Part shown: piece by piece, positions 54,293 through 62,684 of the stretch
How the letters are laid out: each line of letters opens with the position of its first letter
How positions within the stretch are numbered: the stretch's first letter is position 1
From: Methylotenera oryzisoli
GTDB lineage: Bacteria > Pseudomonadota > Gammaproteobacteria > Burkholderiales > Methylophilaceae
NCBI GenBank assembly: GCA_945872425.1
Contig: CAMBZE010000001.1
Location: 17,895 to 81,894 of the forward strand
Reading direction: 5' to 3'
DNA: 64,000 nucleotides
The notes under the pieces: generated by a model
The model's input: the letters and a program-made list of their open reading frames with translations, nothing else
Databases searched by the model: none
Told to the model about the DNA's origin: nothing
Made by a program: the position numbers and the translations under genes

Positions 54293-55423
54293 ATGGCATC
54301 TTTAACTTTAACTTCCCAACAGACAACTTTGACTCCTCAACTAGAAACTGACGTGCAATTACCGGTCGCTTGGTATGTTGACCCACACATTTACGCGCTT
54401 GAGCAGCAGCATCTGTTTTCCAATGCGCCGCATTATCTCGGCCACGAGCTGATGGTGCCTAATGCGGGCGATTATCATGTGCTTGATTGGACTGGTAAAG
54501 CCAAAAGTCTGGTGCATCAACCTAATGGCATTAACGCCATCAGTAACGTGTGCCGTCATCGGCAGGCGATTATGCTCAAAGGTCGCGGCCATACTAAAAA
54601 TATCGTTTGCCCACTGCATCGCTGGACGTATGACTTGGAAGGCAAGTTGCTAGGCGCGCCACATTTCGACCAAAATCCTTGTTTGCATCTTGACAACAAA
54701 CCCTTAAAAAACTGGCAAGGCTTGCTGTTTGATGGCAAACGCGACATTGCCAAAGATTTAGCCAAACTTGGTTGCAAGCAAGATTTTGATTTTACAGGTT
54801 ACATGCTGGACCGCGTTGCAGTTGAAGAATACAACTTCAATTGGAAAACTTTTATTGAAGTATATTTAGAAGATTACCATGTTGGCCCATTTCATCCCGG
54901 TCTTAATCAGTTTGTAAATTGTGATGACCTTAACTGGGAATTCGGCACCGATTACAGCGTGCAAACCGTGGGCTTTAAGCCGTCCCTCAACAAAGCGGGT
55001 TCGCCAATCTACCAACAATGGCAACAACAGGTGGCACTTTATCACGGTGACAAAGCGCCCAAATACGGCGCAATTTGGATGGTGTACTATCCATTTCTGA
55101 TGATTGAGTGGTATCCAAACGTATTAGTTGTGTCTCACATTATTCCGCGTGGCGCAGATGCCTGCACCAATGTTGTCGAGTTTTATTATCCGGAAGACAT
55201 TGCCCTATTTGAGCGCGAATACGTCATTGCCCAGCAAGCCGCGTACGAAGAAACCGCTGTGGAAGATAACGATATTTGCCAACGCATGCACGATGGTCGC
55301 CACGCTTTATTCGCGCAAGGGATTGATGAGCGCGGCCCCTACCAACACCCGATGGAAACAGGTATGGAGCATTTTCATCAATGGTATCGCAACCAACTTC
55401 AGCGGCATATTGCCAACACTTGA
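54293..55423 (+). CDS. Rieske non-haem iron oxygenase, alpha subunit
   Basis: Ring-hydroxylating-dioxygenase-type oxygenase component; the substrate is unknown. The 376-residue protein has an N-terminal Rieske domain with CRHRQ (about residue 88) and CPLHRW (about 107), and a C-terminal catalytic domain with EVYLEDYHVGPFHPG, giving the His/His iron ligands and the bridging Asp, followed by a distal Asp near the C-terminus (AVEDNDICQ). No reductase, ferredoxin or beta subunit gene is adjacent. The ATG has no Shine-Dalgarno sequence; TATCAT ends 5 bases before it, so the message may be leaderless. Two mobile-like elements follow it. Confidence 0.88.
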   Translation: MASLTLTSQQTTLTPQLETDVQLPVAWYVDPHIYALEQQHLFSNAPHYLGHELMVPNAGDYHVLDWTGKAKSLVHQPNGINAISNVCRHRQAIMLKGRGHTKNIVCPLHRWTYDLEGKLLGAPHFDQNPCLHLDNKPLKNWQGLLFDGKRDIAKDLAKLGCKQDFDFTGYMLDRVAVEEYNFNWKTFIEVYLEDYHVGPFHPGLNQFVNCDDLNWEFGTDYSVQTVGFKPSLNKAGSPIYQQWQQQVALYHGDKAPKYGAIWMVYYPFLMIEWYPNVLVVSHIIPRGADACTNVVEFYYPEDIALFEREYVIAQQAAYEETAVEDNDICQRMHDGRHALFAQGIDERGPYQHPMETGMEHFHQWYRNQLQRHIANT

Positions 55424-55446
55424 GCCACCTCTCGACTAAACATATT

Positions 55447-55637
55447 GTAAGACCTTTGCACGAAACTGTTTTCTTTGCTAAAAACCACTCTAACCGTCAT
55501 TCCCGCGTAACCGTAAAGGTCATCACCGCAGAATATGCCAGCTGAAGCTGGCTATTCATGCGCGATAGGCGGGAATGACGAATGTTGATGTTTTTGTTAT
55601 CAATTGCTAGCCAATGTGCTTCGTGCAAAAGTCTTAC
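55447..55637. mobile_element. 191-bp MITE-like element with 5-bp target duplication
   Basis: The ends are GTAAGACCTTTGCACGAA and TTCGTGCAAAAGTCTTAC, matching 17 of 18 bases inverted, flanked by ATATT on both sides. Inside is a second inverted pair, CGTCATTCCCGC (55495) and GCGGGAATGACG (55569). It has no coding capacity. It lies 23 bp after the Rieske oxygenase and 11 bp before the next element. Confidence 0.9.
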
Positions 55638-55648
55638 ATATTATCTAA

Positions 55649-55920
55649 GGAAACACTGATTAAATCACCATGAGCCACGTTGCGAATAAATTTGTGATGA
55701 TTGCGAGGCGTGCGACGCAGGTCGTAGTTATTCTACGAAGCCAAGGAGCACAACAAAGCAAGCGCACAAATTTATCGCAACCCTGATTGGCACAGGGTTT
55801 GCGAGTGGTCTGAGGTGTTAGGCTCCTCGTCAAGGGAATAACCATTAACCTCGTCGCCTGCCTAGCATCCCATCCCGCAAACCTCATGTGCGTGGTCATG
55901 AGGATTTAATCAGTGCTTCC
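55649..55920. mobile_element. 272-bp MITE-like element, copy 2
   Basis: Same length and near-identical sequence to the element at 35422. The ends are GGAAACACTGATTAAATC and GATTTAATCAGTGCTTCC, flanked by CTAA on both sides. The right CTAA contains the stop codon (TAG) of the response-regulator gene. The internal ORF differs from copy 1 at several amino acids and is probably not a protein. Confidence 0.92.
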
Positions 55921-56559
55921 CTAAGCATCCAACAAGCCACTACGCATAGCAATCAATGCAATTTCTGCCGAATTATTGGCGTTGAGCTTCTGTTTGATGT
56001 TGTAAAGATGCGTCCCCACGGTGCGAGGGCTTAGAAATAAAGTGTCAGCAATTTCATTGGTGGTTTTACCTTTTGCCAACGCCATAAATACCTCAAACTC
56101 ACGTGGCGACAAAACATCCACCGGGCTTTGATCGCCGGATAATTGCTGAATTGCCATTTGCTGCGCAACGCCGGCTTCCAGATATTTTTTACCTGCAGCC
56201 ACCGTGCGAATAGCTTTAATCAGCTCTTCAGCCGCGCTACGCTTGGTTAAATAGCCCATTGCGCCTGCGTTTAATACGCGCTTGGGGTGCACTGAATCTT
56301 CATGCGCTGATAATACTAAAACCTTTGCAGCGCTATCTTTTGCCAAAATACGCTCAATCGACTCTAACCCGCCTATGCCGGGCATGGTGATGTCCATCAC
56401 TACCACGTGCGGCTTAAATTCAACGTAACGTTGAATCGCCAGCTCGCCGTTTTCGGCCTCGGCAATGACCTTAATGTCAGCATCCATCTCTAGCAACATT
56501 TTGAATCCCATGCGCACCACGGCGTGATCATCGACTAGCATAACGTTAATTTGACTCAT
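55921..56559 (-). CDS. NarL/FixJ-family response regulator
   Basis: DNA-binding response regulator. The 212-residue protein has a receiver domain (VMLVDDHAVVRMGFKML, phospho-acceptor Asp in VVVMDITMPGIGG, Lys in GYLTKRSAAE) and a C-terminal LuxR-type helix-turn-helix (LSPREFEVFMALAKGKTTNEIADTLFLSPRTVGTHLYNI). It resembles the UvrY/GacA group. It lies 45 bp after the sensor kinase gene on the same strand. The target genes are unknown; the divergent dhaL is one candidate. The stop codon lies in a mobile-element target duplication. Confidence 0.93.
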   Translation of the reverse strand: MSQINVMLVDDHAVVRMGFKMLLEMDADIKVIAEAENGELAIQRYVEFKPHVVVMDITMPGIGGLESIERILAKDSAAKVLVLSAHEDSVHPKRVLNAGAMGYLTKRSAAEELIKAIRTVAAGKKYLEAGVAQQMAIQQLSGDQSPVDVLSPREFEVFMALAKGKTTNEIADTLFLSPRTVGTHLYNIKQKLNANNSAEIALIAMRSGLLDA

Positions 56560-56604
56560 GTTGCTTACTTTCTCCCATCTTCGGGTTTTTACTCATATTA
56601 TTGC

Positions 56605-57975
56605 TTAGCAAGGTACTTTAATGAATATCGCCGTGCCTTGATTCGGCGCGGATTCCATATTAAAACTGCCATGTAAAGCCTGCACCCGCTCACGCATACC
56701 AAGCAAACCAAAATGTCTGGTTTGGTCAACGGCTTCGATGTTCATGCCAATGCCATTATCTTTAATACTCAACTGCAGCTCGCCTGCAGCTGTTTTGATA
56801 AGACGGATATCAAGGGCTGTTGCCTGCGCATACTTCATGGCGTTATTGAGCGATTCTTGTACAATTCGATACAAATTGATGCTGATAGCTTCACTCAAAC
56901 CCAGCAAATCACCAGACTGCAAATTTTCAGACTGCAGGTTCTCAGATAAGTAAAGTTGAATTTTAATTCCCGGATGCTGTACTTGATAGCTACTCACCAT
57001 ATCTTTTAAGGTTTCAGCCAAACCAAGGTTATCCAGTGCGCCTGGACGCAATTGGCGCACAATATTATGCATCCCGTCGTAAATTTGATTGGCTGCTGAC
57101 ACAATCACCTGTGCATTGGAGGCAATCTCAGCCATGCCGACACCCTCACTATTCGCTTTGGCTTTGTTCTCGATTCCCACCGCAAAAATTTTAACGGCAG
57201 TTACATATTGGCCGAGTTCATCGTGCAATTCACGCGCCAGGCTACGACGCTCATCTTCAATATGTTTTTGTATTAAATGCGTTAACTGGCGATTTTCTTC
57301 TAACTGACGCTCAGCAGTGAGCGATTCAGCCATGCGATTGAGGCTGTGCCCAATCCGCTCAAACTCAGGTAATGCAAACGTCGGCAGGCGCGCGGTTAAG
57401 TCGCCTTGTTCAATCCCGTTAATCGCAGTCAAAATTTGTTTAAGCGGTCGCAATGAATAGCTTAACAGCAGATACACCATCGTATTGAGCAATACAAAGA
57501 ACACCAACCCAACCCACATCAATTGATTAAAACCTGACCATGCCTCACGAATGGAACCGGCAGCGCTTGATGTGACCACCAGAGTGCCATAACGAATCTT
57601 ACGCTCTACCATTTCCACTTTGGGTTCTACCAGTTTTACGAACCAGTCTGGCGGATACACATCACTTTTGAAAGTTGAATCCGGCGAACGATAAAGCTCA
57701 TATCCTCGATAATCGTAAAGCACAATATGGCTACTTCTTACATAACCTAATGATTCCAAAAAACTCTGTAGAACCAGATGAGTGGGCCCCATTTCCGGGT
57801 TTAATGCCGAACTCACAATCACGGTATCCAGCAACTGCACCGTTACACGACTGGCCGCCTCTACCCGCTCACGGACTGAAACGCGGGTATCATTGACCAA
57901 AATCGTCCCAACGACCAGTATAAAAGCCAGCGACAGTAAAGTAATCAGTAAATTTAAGCGAAAACGCAAGCTCAT
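56605..57975 (-). CDS. NarL-type sensor histidine kinase
   Basis: Membrane histidine kinase partner of the adjacent regulator. I use ATG 57975 (MSLRFRLNLLITLLSLAFILVVG), as the track's TTG start adds 13 unlikely residues; this gives 456 residues. Order: membrane helix, a periplasmic sensor of about 110 residues with no recognised fold, a second helix (LVFFVLLNTMVYLLLSY), a HAMP domain (RPLKQILTAINGIEQGDLTAR), HisKA_3 with DERRSLARELHDELGQYVTA (phospho-His), and HATPase_c with NNAMKYAQA and DNGIGM. A small duplication SENLQSENLQS lies before the ATPase. The signal is unknown. Confidence 0.92.
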   Translation of the reverse strand: MSLRFRLNLLITLLSLAFILVVGTILVNDTRVSVRERVEAASRVTVQLLDTVIVSSALNPEMGPTHLVLQSFLESLGYVRSSHIVLYDYRGYELYRSPDSTFKSDVYPPDWFVKLVEPKVEMVERKIRYGTLVVTSSAAGSIREAWSGFNQLMWVGLVFFVLLNTMVYLLLSYSLRPLKQILTAINGIEQGDLTARLPTFALPEFERIGHSLNRMAESLTAERQLEENRQLTHLIQKHIEDERRSLARELHDELGQYVTAVKIFAVGIENKAKANSEGVGMAEIASNAQVIVSAANQIYDGMHNIVRQLRPGALDNLGLAETLKDMVSSYQVQHPGIKIQLYLSENLQSENLQSGDLLGLSEAISINLYRIVQESLNNAMKYAQATALDIRLIKTAAGELQLSIKDNGIGMNIEAVDQTRHFGLLGMRERVQALHGSFNMESAPNQGTAIFIKVPC

Positions 57976-58049
57976 GAGTTGAAATGACGAGTTGACATGT
58001 GTAGAGTTTAACAACTTTAATCAATTCACAACATAGTGTTATTCATGAA

Positions 58050-58679
58050 ATGAAAACATCATTCATCTTATCAGCCGCACTCGCCATACACGACAGTATT
58101 TTGAACCACGAAACAGAGCTGGAATCATTAGACCGTGCGATTGGCGATGGCGACCATTACATCAACATGAAACGTGGCGCCAGCACGATTGTTGAAATAC
58201 AAGCCGAACTCGAGCCACTGACTCCAGACGCCGCACTGAATAAAATAGGGCTAAAGCTACTCAGCACTATCGGCGGCGCTTCCGGACCATTGCTGGCGAG
58301 TTTTTTTATGGGCACGGCTAAAGTCATCAAGGAAAAAGGGGATGAATCCGTGCAAACTTATGCAGCAGCTTTTGCCGCTGGAGTTGATGCCATTCGTCAA
58401 CGCGGCAAGGCTGACTTAGGTGAAAAAACCATGCTGGACGTGCTGATTCCGGTTGCTCACCAATTCACCGCACTTGCCGCAGCCAATGCCGGTATCAAAG
58501 AAATTTGCATCTCGCTAATAACAACCGCAGAACATGGCATGCTCGCTACCAAGGGTTTGATTGCGACCAAAGGTCGTGCTGCCGGCTTGGGTGAACGCGC
58601 CATTGGCCATATAGACCCGGGCGCAAAAAGCTGCCAACTAATGATAGAAGCCGTGTGTAATTTGTTTTCAACCCAATAA
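58050..58679 (+). CDS. dhaL: Dihydroxyacetone kinase ADP/ATP-binding subunit DhaL
   Basis: Nucleotide-binding subunit that phosphorylates DhaK-bound dihydroxyacetone. The 209-residue helical-barrel protein shows LDRAIGDGDHYINMKRG with the Mg-binding Asp residues, IGGASGPLLASFFMG, GEKTMLDVLIP and TKGRAAGLGERAIGHIDPGAKS. It is divergent from the sensor kinase with 74 bp between and is followed by dhaK after a 146-bp mobile-like element. No dhaM is visible, so the phosphate donor (ATP or PTS) cannot be told. Confidence 0.92.
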   Translation: MKTSFILSAALAIHDSILNHETELESLDRAIGDGDHYINMKRGASTIVEIQAELEPLTPDAALNKIGLKLLSTIGGASGPLLASFFMGTAKVIKEKGDESVQTYAAAFAAGVDAIRQRGKADLGEKTMLDVLIPVAHQFTALAAANAGIKEICISLITTAEHGMLATKGLIATKGRAAGLGERAIGHIDPGAKSCQLMIEAVCNLFSTQ

Positions 58680-58681
58680 CT

Positions 58682-58827
58682 ATAGCTATTCCAGTCAATA
58701 ATCCGTCATGCCGTGCATGACACGGCATCCAGTGCCTTTAAATTGAATAATTCTAAAGCCACTAGATTCCGACCTTCGTCGGAATGACAACAAAAATAAT
58801 CACCGGATTATTGACTGGAATAGCTAT
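58682..58827. mobile_element. 146-bp MITE-like element between dhaL and dhaK
   Basis: ATAGCTATTCCAGTCAATAATCCG and CGGATTATTGACTGGAATAGCTAT are perfect 24-bp terminal inverted repeats. The interior carries GTCATGCCGTGCATGACACGGCATCC and CCGACCTTCGTCGGAATGAC hairpins. A solo end of the same family lies at 42240. It separates two genes that would otherwise be contiguous. Confidence 0.9.
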
Positions 58828-58859
58828 CAATCCAAGTTATAACGAGCAAGGACAGCAAC

Positions 58860-59867
58860 ATGAAAAAATTTATCAATAAAACCGACAATATATTGCTCGA
58901 AAGCCTGAGTGGGTTTGCAACTGCGCACAGTGATTTAGTCAGCCTCAATTTAGACCCCATTTTTTTAACCCGCAAACAAAAAGCCACTAACAAAGTGGCC
59001 ATTATCTCCGGCGGCGGCTCTGGGCATGAGCCACTGCATGCAGGCTACATAGGCTACGGCATGCTGGATGCCGCCTGCCCCGGCCACGTGTTCACTTCAC
59101 CGACTCCGGACCAGATGCTCGCTGCGACTGAAGCCGTACACGCAGGCAAAGGCATTCTGTTTATAGTTAAAAATTACGCAGGTGACGTGATGAACTTTGA
59201 AATGGCAGCGGAAATGCTGCCACTTGCCAATGGATTACCTATTGAAAGCGCTACCGTACTCACCAGCGATGATTGCGCCGTAATGAACAGCACCTACACC
59301 ACTGGTCGCCGCGGTGTTGCCGGCACGGTGATTGTAGAGAAATGCGTAGGCAGCCTGGCTGAAACTGGCGCAGATTTACCTAGCTGCAAAGCCTTGGGCG
59401 ACAAGGTGAATAGCCGCACTGCCAGCATGGGCGTGGCGCTGACCAGTTGCACCGTACCCGCTGCCGGCCGTCCTACTTTTGACATTGGTGACACAGAGCT
59501 GGAAATGGGGGTAGGTATTCACGGTGAACCTGGCCGCAGACGGGAAGCCATGCGCGAAGCCGATGCGATTGTAAAAGATGTCGTCAATGCCATTTTAGAG
59601 GCGTTGAAACCTGAACAAAATAGCGAAGCCTTGTTGCTGGTTAACGGCTTTGGCGCAACGCCGTTAATGGAACTCTATTTAATTTACAATACGGCTGCCA
59701 AATTATTTAGCCAGCATGGCATTCAAATTTCACGCTCCTTAGTGGGCAACTACACCACCGCGCTGGATATGGCGGGCGCTTCTATCACGCTATGTTTACT
59801 TGATGATGAAATCAAACAGCATTGGGATAGCCCCGTGCATACGGCGGCCTTGCGATGGGGTAAGTAA
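58860..59867 (+). CDS. dhaK: Dihydroxyacetone kinase substrate-binding subunit DhaK
   Basis: Binds dihydroxyacetone covalently through a histidine. The 335-residue protein shows NKVAIISGGGSGHEPLHAGYIG, GMLDAACPGHVFTSPTPDQM, VKNYAGDVMNFEMA, GVGIHGEPGRRR (substrate His) and VNGFGATPLMELYLIY. It follows dhaL, with the mobile element between, so read-through would have to cross its hairpins. In a methylotroph the product DHAP would enter the lower C3 pathways; the source of dihydroxyacetone is not visible. Confidence 0.94.
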   Translation: MKKFINKTDNILLESLSGFATAHSDLVSLNLDPIFLTRKQKATNKVAIISGGGSGHEPLHAGYIGYGMLDAACPGHVFTSPTPDQMLAATEAVHAGKGILFIVKNYAGDVMNFEMAAEMLPLANGLPIESATVLTSDDCAVMNSTYTTGRRGVAGTVIVEKCVGSLAETGADLPSCKALGDKVNSRTASMGVALTSCTVPAAGRPTFDIGDTELEMGVGIHGEPGRRREAMREADAIVKDVVNAILEALKPEQNSEALLLVNGFGATPLMELYLIYNTAAKLFSQHGIQISRSLVGNYTTALDMAGASITLCLLDDEIKQHWDSPVHTAALRWGK

Positions 59868-59880
59868 GGGAAGCACTCAT

Positions 59881-62625
59881 TCATAAAAAAACCTGCTGCC
59901 ATAACGCCGTGACCGCAGTCACATTGGTGGCGATGGCTGATAGCTCAGCGCCCAACTGCGTCGCGCCTTGCAATTTGAGCCTATGCTGCATCTGGCGATA
60001 TTCTCGATAAGCTATCGCCACCTTTCCGGCCAAATCAGCATCAATCATATTGAGAGCGGCGAGTAGATTCAATAAGCCGATATTGCCGATATTTTCCGCA
60101 AGTTGCGGATAATCTGGCGCATGCCGCAACACCAGGTACTGTACTAAAAACTCCACATCAATAATGCCGCCAACGCCATGCTTGAGATCAAACAAATCGT
60201 CCTTCAAATGCTGGGCATTCCGCATTCTTTCGCGCATGGACAACACTTCTGCTTTCAGTTTTGCCGTATCGCGCTGTTGCGTCATCACTTCAACACGAAT
60301 TTCATCAAAAGCGGCCCCTATGCCGCTATCGCCGGCAACAAAGCGCGCCCGTGTGATGGCTTGATGTTCCCACACCCAGGCTCTGTGGAGTTGATATTCT
60401 CTAAATGCGGCAATATGGCTCACTAGCAAGCCGCTATTGCCGTCCGGGCGTAACTGTAAATCTGTTTCATACAATAAACCCGCAGAAGTTAAACTGTTAA
60501 ACCAGTTATTGATGCGTTGTGCAAAGCGCGCGTACACCTCACCCGCTTCGGGTGCGGAGTCGTCATAAAGAAAAATAATATCCAAGTCAGAGGCATAGCC
60601 AAGCTCTTTGCCGCCCAGTTTGCCGTAACCAATCACCGCAAACTTAGGGGTGGCTAAATGTTTACCGCGCACATTCGGCCAAATGGTTGTTAAAGCAACA
60701 CTTAATATCAACGCCGCGAGATCACTCAGGTAATCTGATAGCGTCTCCAGCGCCAACTCGCCATTGATATCCTGTACCGCAAAGCGAAATACATTGGCAT
60801 GTTTAAAGTGGCGCATCACATCCATTTGCCGCTCAATATCGCCATCCACCTCAGCTAAACGGTCAAGCAACTCATGACGCAAAGCCACAAAATCCGGCGC
60901 TGCATATAAAGTGCGTGTATCTAAAAGCTCGTCTAACAAGATGGGGTGCTGCGCTAAATAATTCGCCAACCACGGGCTGCTACTACACAATTTTACTAAT
61001 AATTGCATCGCTTGCGGATGCTCTGCCAGCAACGCCATGTAACTTGCGCGACGGCAAATGCTTTCCAACAAATCCGTCACCCGCGTCAAAGTCACATCAG
61101 CGTTTTGCATTTTCGCGGCTTGCGCAATGACATGGGGCATCACCGCATCAAAGCGTTGGCGACTCAATTCCGGCAATTGCAGGTAACGGCTACTTTGATG
61201 CAAGCTATTCAAGCGGCGCAAGGTTTCCTGCGCATCGGCAAAACCAGCGCGCTGTAAAACAGCAACCGCCTCCGACTCGGCAATCACTCCGTTCCAAATG
61301 GATTTTTCAGATTCCAGCACATCTTTACTTGAATGCTCGTCATTAAAAGTAGCATCAAAGTGTTGCTGTACTTGGCTGCGATAATTATCCAGCTTGGCTA
61401 AAAAATCTGACCAGCCATAGTTTTCCTGCTGGGCAAAATTCATCGCTCTGGCAATGCGCGCTTTTGTCTCATCCGTTTTGGGTAGCTCCTGCGTTTGCGC
61501 ATCTTCCACGTACATTAAGCGATGTTCCAGATGTCGAAAAAACACATAAGCTTCGCTTAATTCCGCTACAGTCTTTGCCGGCAACAAACCTTTGTTTTTT
61601 AACAAAGCCAGCACGGCTAGCGTAGGTTTGATTTGCAAACTCACATCTTGCCCGCCACGAATGAGCTGAAACACTTGCGCAATAAACTCAATTTCACGAA
61701 TCCCGCCACGCCCAAGCTTGATATTGTCATGCATGCCCTTACTGTTTACATCGCGCTGAATTTGGATTTTCAAATCGCGCATACTGGCAAACGCCCCAAA
61801 ATCCAGGTATTTACGGAATACGAATGGTTTAAGCAGACGCGAAACCGAATTGCCGACTGTCACTTCTCGCCCTTTAATCCAGGCGTAGCGCTCCCACTCG
61901 CGCCCATTGTTTTGATAATAATCTTCAAGTGCGTCAAGGTTACTGACCAACGCCCCCTCAGAACCAAACGGACGCAGGCGCATGTCCACACGGAACACAA
62001 ATCCGTCCTCTGTAATTTCGTCAATGGCAGCAATCAGCTTTTTGGCGAGTCGGGTAAAAAAATCCTGATTGCTGATCGATTTTTCACCCTGTGTCGCCCC
62101 TTCTGATTCGTAGGCAAAAATCAGATCAATATCAGATGAAACATTCAGCTCGCCCCCCCCCAATTTACCCATACCGATCACTATCAGGCTTTGCGGATAA
62201 TCGTCAGCATCTACCGGCTGCCCATAAGTATTGACCTGCCAACTGTGCAGATAATCGATCGCGCTGTTGATCACGCATTCGGCCAGATGTGAAGTGGTCT
62301 GCATCACCTCATGCAGGCCATCAAATCCAAAGCCTGCCAGCCCGTTCAAATCCCGCACGATTATGCGTGCCATTACATCGCGACGCAAAAGCCGCAGTGC
62401 CTGTTTCAAACTTGCCTCATCAACAATATTCTGCGCTACAATAAATGCTTGCATATCGTCTAACCGATACGCCTGATGCATATTTTGTAACAGATCCGAC
62501 ACCAGAGCCGCCTCTTTTCCAAGCATTCTTGCCAAAAACGGACTGCAACTCACGGCATGAAGCACACAGGCCTCATCGCGAGAAGGGGCGCGGTCAAGAA
62601 ACAATAAATTATCGAGTGTTAGCAT
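59881..62625 (-). CDS. glnE: Glutamine synthetase adenylyltransferase/deadenylase
   Basis: Bifunctional enzyme that adenylylates and deadenylylates glutamine synthetase under PII control. It has two nucleotidyltransferase domains, each with its GlnD/GlnE linker: SSDIDLIFAYESEG in the N-terminal half, and GYGKLGGKELGYASDLDIIFLYDD in the C-terminal half with the Asp pairs, plus GRGGIREIEFIAQVFQLIRGG and GVGGIIDVEFLVQYLVL. I prefer ATG 62625 (MLTLDNLLFLDRAPSRDEA, 914 residues) over the track start 14 codons earlier. It is convergent with dhaK (13 bp) and divergent from acs. Confidence 0.95.
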   Translation of the reverse strand: MLTLDNLLFLDRAPSRDEACVLHAVSCSPFLARMLGKEAALVSDLLQNMHQAYRLDDMQAFIVAQNIVDEASLKQALRLLRRDVMARIIVRDLNGLAGFGFDGLHEVMQTTSHLAECVINSAIDYLHSWQVNTYGQPVDADDYPQSLIVIGMGKLGGGELNVSSDIDLIFAYESEGATQGEKSISNQDFFTRLAKKLIAAIDEITEDGFVFRVDMRLRPFGSEGALVSNLDALEDYYQNNGREWERYAWIKGREVTVGNSVSRLLKPFVFRKYLDFGAFASMRDLKIQIQRDVNSKGMHDNIKLGRGGIREIEFIAQVFQLIRGGQDVSLQIKPTLAVLALLKNKGLLPAKTVAELSEAYVFFRHLEHRLMYVEDAQTQELPKTDETKARIARAMNFAQQENYGWSDFLAKLDNYRSQVQQHFDATFNDEHSSKDVLESEKSIWNGVIAESEAVAVLQRAGFADAQETLRRLNSLHQSSRYLQLPELSRQRFDAVMPHVIAQAAKMQNADVTLTRVTDLLESICRRASYMALLAEHPQAMQLLVKLCSSSPWLANYLAQHPILLDELLDTRTLYAAPDFVALRHELLDRLAEVDGDIERQMDVMRHFKHANVFRFAVQDINGELALETLSDYLSDLAALILSVALTTIWPNVRGKHLATPKFAVIGYGKLGGKELGYASDLDIIFLYDDSAPEAGEVYARFAQRINNWFNSLTSAGLLYETDLQLRPDGNSGLLVSHIAAFREYQLHRAWVWEHQAITRARFVAGDSGIGAAFDEIRVEVMTQQRDTAKLKAEVLSMRERMRNAQHLKDDLFDLKHGVGGIIDVEFLVQYLVLRHAPDYPQLAENIGNIGLLNLLAALNMIDADLAGKVAIAYREYRQMQHRLKLQGATQLGAELSAIATNVTAVTALWQQVFL

Positions 62626-62684
62626 AATATTTTTCAGGTAGTATGATAAATTATAAACGGGTCGCAAGAATTTAAGGGTTAACT

